Source: Saprospiraceae bacterium
Lineage (GTDB): Bacteria; Bacteroidota; Bacteroidia; Chitinophagales; Saprospiraceae
Direction of reading: 5' to 3'
Length of the DNA stretch: 64,000 nt
Assembly: GCA_016787575.1 (NCBI GenBank)
Contig: JAEUUO010000014.1
Span: 1-64,000 of the forward strand
Of the stretch, positions 63,219-64,000 are shown in pieces. The position numbers and the translations under genes are program-made. How positions within the stretch are numbered: the stretch's first letter is position 1; each line of letters begins with the position of its first letter. Below the pieces are notes generated by a model. It saw only the letters and a list, made by a program, of their open reading frames with translations. It searched no databases and was not told the origin of the DNA.

Positions 63219-64000
63219 TTAAAATTCGAGAATAGCTCCTAAATAGATTCTTCTCGGTTGTGTAAAATTGTTCGGATTTACTACCCGGTAATTATATTGA
63301 TTTACAAAATAGTCAATATAATCTTCTCCATATACGCCTGTTATATTTGAAAGTTCTGCTGCACCTTTGTCGGAATTTAAGTATCCGTCATCTTTGGAGC
63401 CTCCAGAACCTCTGTAAACTCCTATTACATTTTTGGTGTCAAATAAATTTTGAACTCTTAAATAGATATTCAAATCCAATGGATGCTTTCCGCGAACAAT
63501 GGAAATGTTTTTGTCGATACGCAAGTCCACATTAAAATTCCATGGCAAGCGAGATCCATTAATATCGCCCCGGTAACTGGAACCATCAAATCGTATAATT
63601 TGTGTGCCCGGTGAATACGGTCTTCCAGAAGCAGTTGTAACCAACATGTTGATACCGGTATTTGACAAAATATCTTTTCCAAAAACTCTTGGACCATTGT
63701 ATCTTTTTCCCGATTCATAGCGGTAATCTGCTGTAAATGAAAAACGATGTCTTTCATCGTAATTGAATGGGAAAATATTACGGATGTTAATCCCTTTTTG
63801 AGTCAATCCACTTTGTGTTTCCGGATCGGAACCCGTTCCATCTGCAAACTGTAAAGTATAAGCAGCAGTAAATTCAAAATTATTGGTACGTCTTAAATCG
63901 TATGTAAAGTTGAAACCTTTTACTGTACCAAAATCAATATTTCCATAACTGTCGTAAGTACCAATGGTTGCAACGCGGCTGTATGTAATCCGATTGATCA
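63219..64000 (-). CDS. TonB-dependent receptor, C-terminal part (runs off the right edge)
   Basis: The frame is open to base 64000, so about 260 C-terminal residues are visible and the start lies outside. No internal start is needed: residues upstream of the first possible TTG continue the same barrel pattern (AYTLQFADGTGSDPETQSG). Family features are RHRFSFTADYRYESGKRYNGP, TTASGRPYSPGTQ, WNFNVDLRIDKNISI, LNIYLRVQNLFDTKNVIGVYRGSG and the final YLGAILEF. It heads or continues an operon with the 1328-aa protein and the PorV-type gene. Confidence 0.88.
   Translation of the reverse strand, partial: INRITYSRVATIGTYDSYGNIDFGTVKGFNFTYDLRRTNNFEFTAAYTLQFADGTGSDPETQSGLTQKGINIRNIFPFNYDERHRFSFTADYRYESGKRYNGPRVFGKDILSNTGINMLVTTASGRPYSPGTQIIRFDGSSYRGDINGSRLPWNFNVDLRIDKNISIVRGKHPLDLNIYLRVQNLFDTKNVIGVYRGSGGSKDDGYLNSDKGAAELSNITGVYGEDYIDYFVNQYNYRVVNPNNFTQPRRIYLGAILEF

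Noticed and set aside
1..64000. Phage, conjugation or defence island
   Set aside because: No integrase (other than the IS tail), structural phage gene, relaxase, restriction enzyme or other defence gene was found; gene content is housekeeping and envelope.

Overview
The window is a gene-dense, AT-rich stretch of chromosome from a member of the Bacteroidota, probably the Saprospiria/Chitinophagia side of the phylum. The evidence for the phylum is broad. There are proteins with type IX secretion (T9SS) C-terminal tails, a PorV/PorQ-family protein, TonB-dependent receptors, a GLPGLI-family protein, bacillithiol synthesis (BshA), and Bacteroidota-type promoter boxes (TAnnTTTG) in front of many genes. 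The finer placement is an inference. No rRNA, intact tRNA, CRISPR array, prophage or classical defence island is visible. No gene-free stretch exceeds 300 bases; the largest is 16394-16669 (276 bp).

Left part (1-14.7 kb). The window opens inside the 3' end of an IS3-family transposase, whose right end abuts five copies of an 8-bp tandem repeat. Next come RNase R with an unknown partner gene (minus strand), RadC, and an MsbA-like ABC exporter preceded by a possible 24-codon leader ORF. A six-gene plus-strand run from 5848 to 10397 holds a small membrane protein, a GT2 glycosyltransferase, an Ig-like lipoprotein, LptB and two small lipoproteins, which points to cell-envelope assembly. It faces a minus-strand group of a beta-barrel receptor, a GLPGLI protein and a lipoprotein.

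Middle (14.7-38 kb). This part holds PEP carboxykinase, an orphan histidine kinase, a UvrD/PcrA helicase, a TPR protein, an EamA transporter with no normal start codon, and an Omp28-like T9SS protein. Then comes a minus-strand set with 3-hydroxyanthranilate dioxygenase, LpxH and an unknown secreted protein. Plus-strand genes follow: an M14 peptidase; a YebC / TMTC-like membrane TPR / GH3-beta-lactamase fusion / LolC-E-like permease operon; and an unknown gene with two lipoprotein cyclophilins, one carrying a PKD domain. A MoxR ATPase lies convergent to these.

Right part (38-64 kb). This holds a large outer-membrane protein sharing an operon with CrcB and a WecA/MraY-like transferase. After it come UppS and BamA; WecA/MraY and UppS both act in undecaprenyl-linked envelope synthesis. 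A GxxExxY protein sits beside a repeat-rich spacer. A 1538-residue T9SS protein has six cysteine-rich modules plus a W-[DN]-G-x-x-W propeller-like region. Then come MnmG, a YceI/MerR pair divergent from BshA, and HIT/GreA. The window ends in a TonB-dependent receptor / 1328-aa secreted protein / PorV-type operon that runs off the right edge.

Most genes are housekeeping or envelope functions. The points most worth a second look are the right-edge receptor/secreted/PorV operon, the modular 1538-aa protein, the CarH-like regulator that has lost cobalamin ligands, the leader ORF before the ABC exporter, the missing EamA start, probable leaderless promoters, and small intergenic repeat families.
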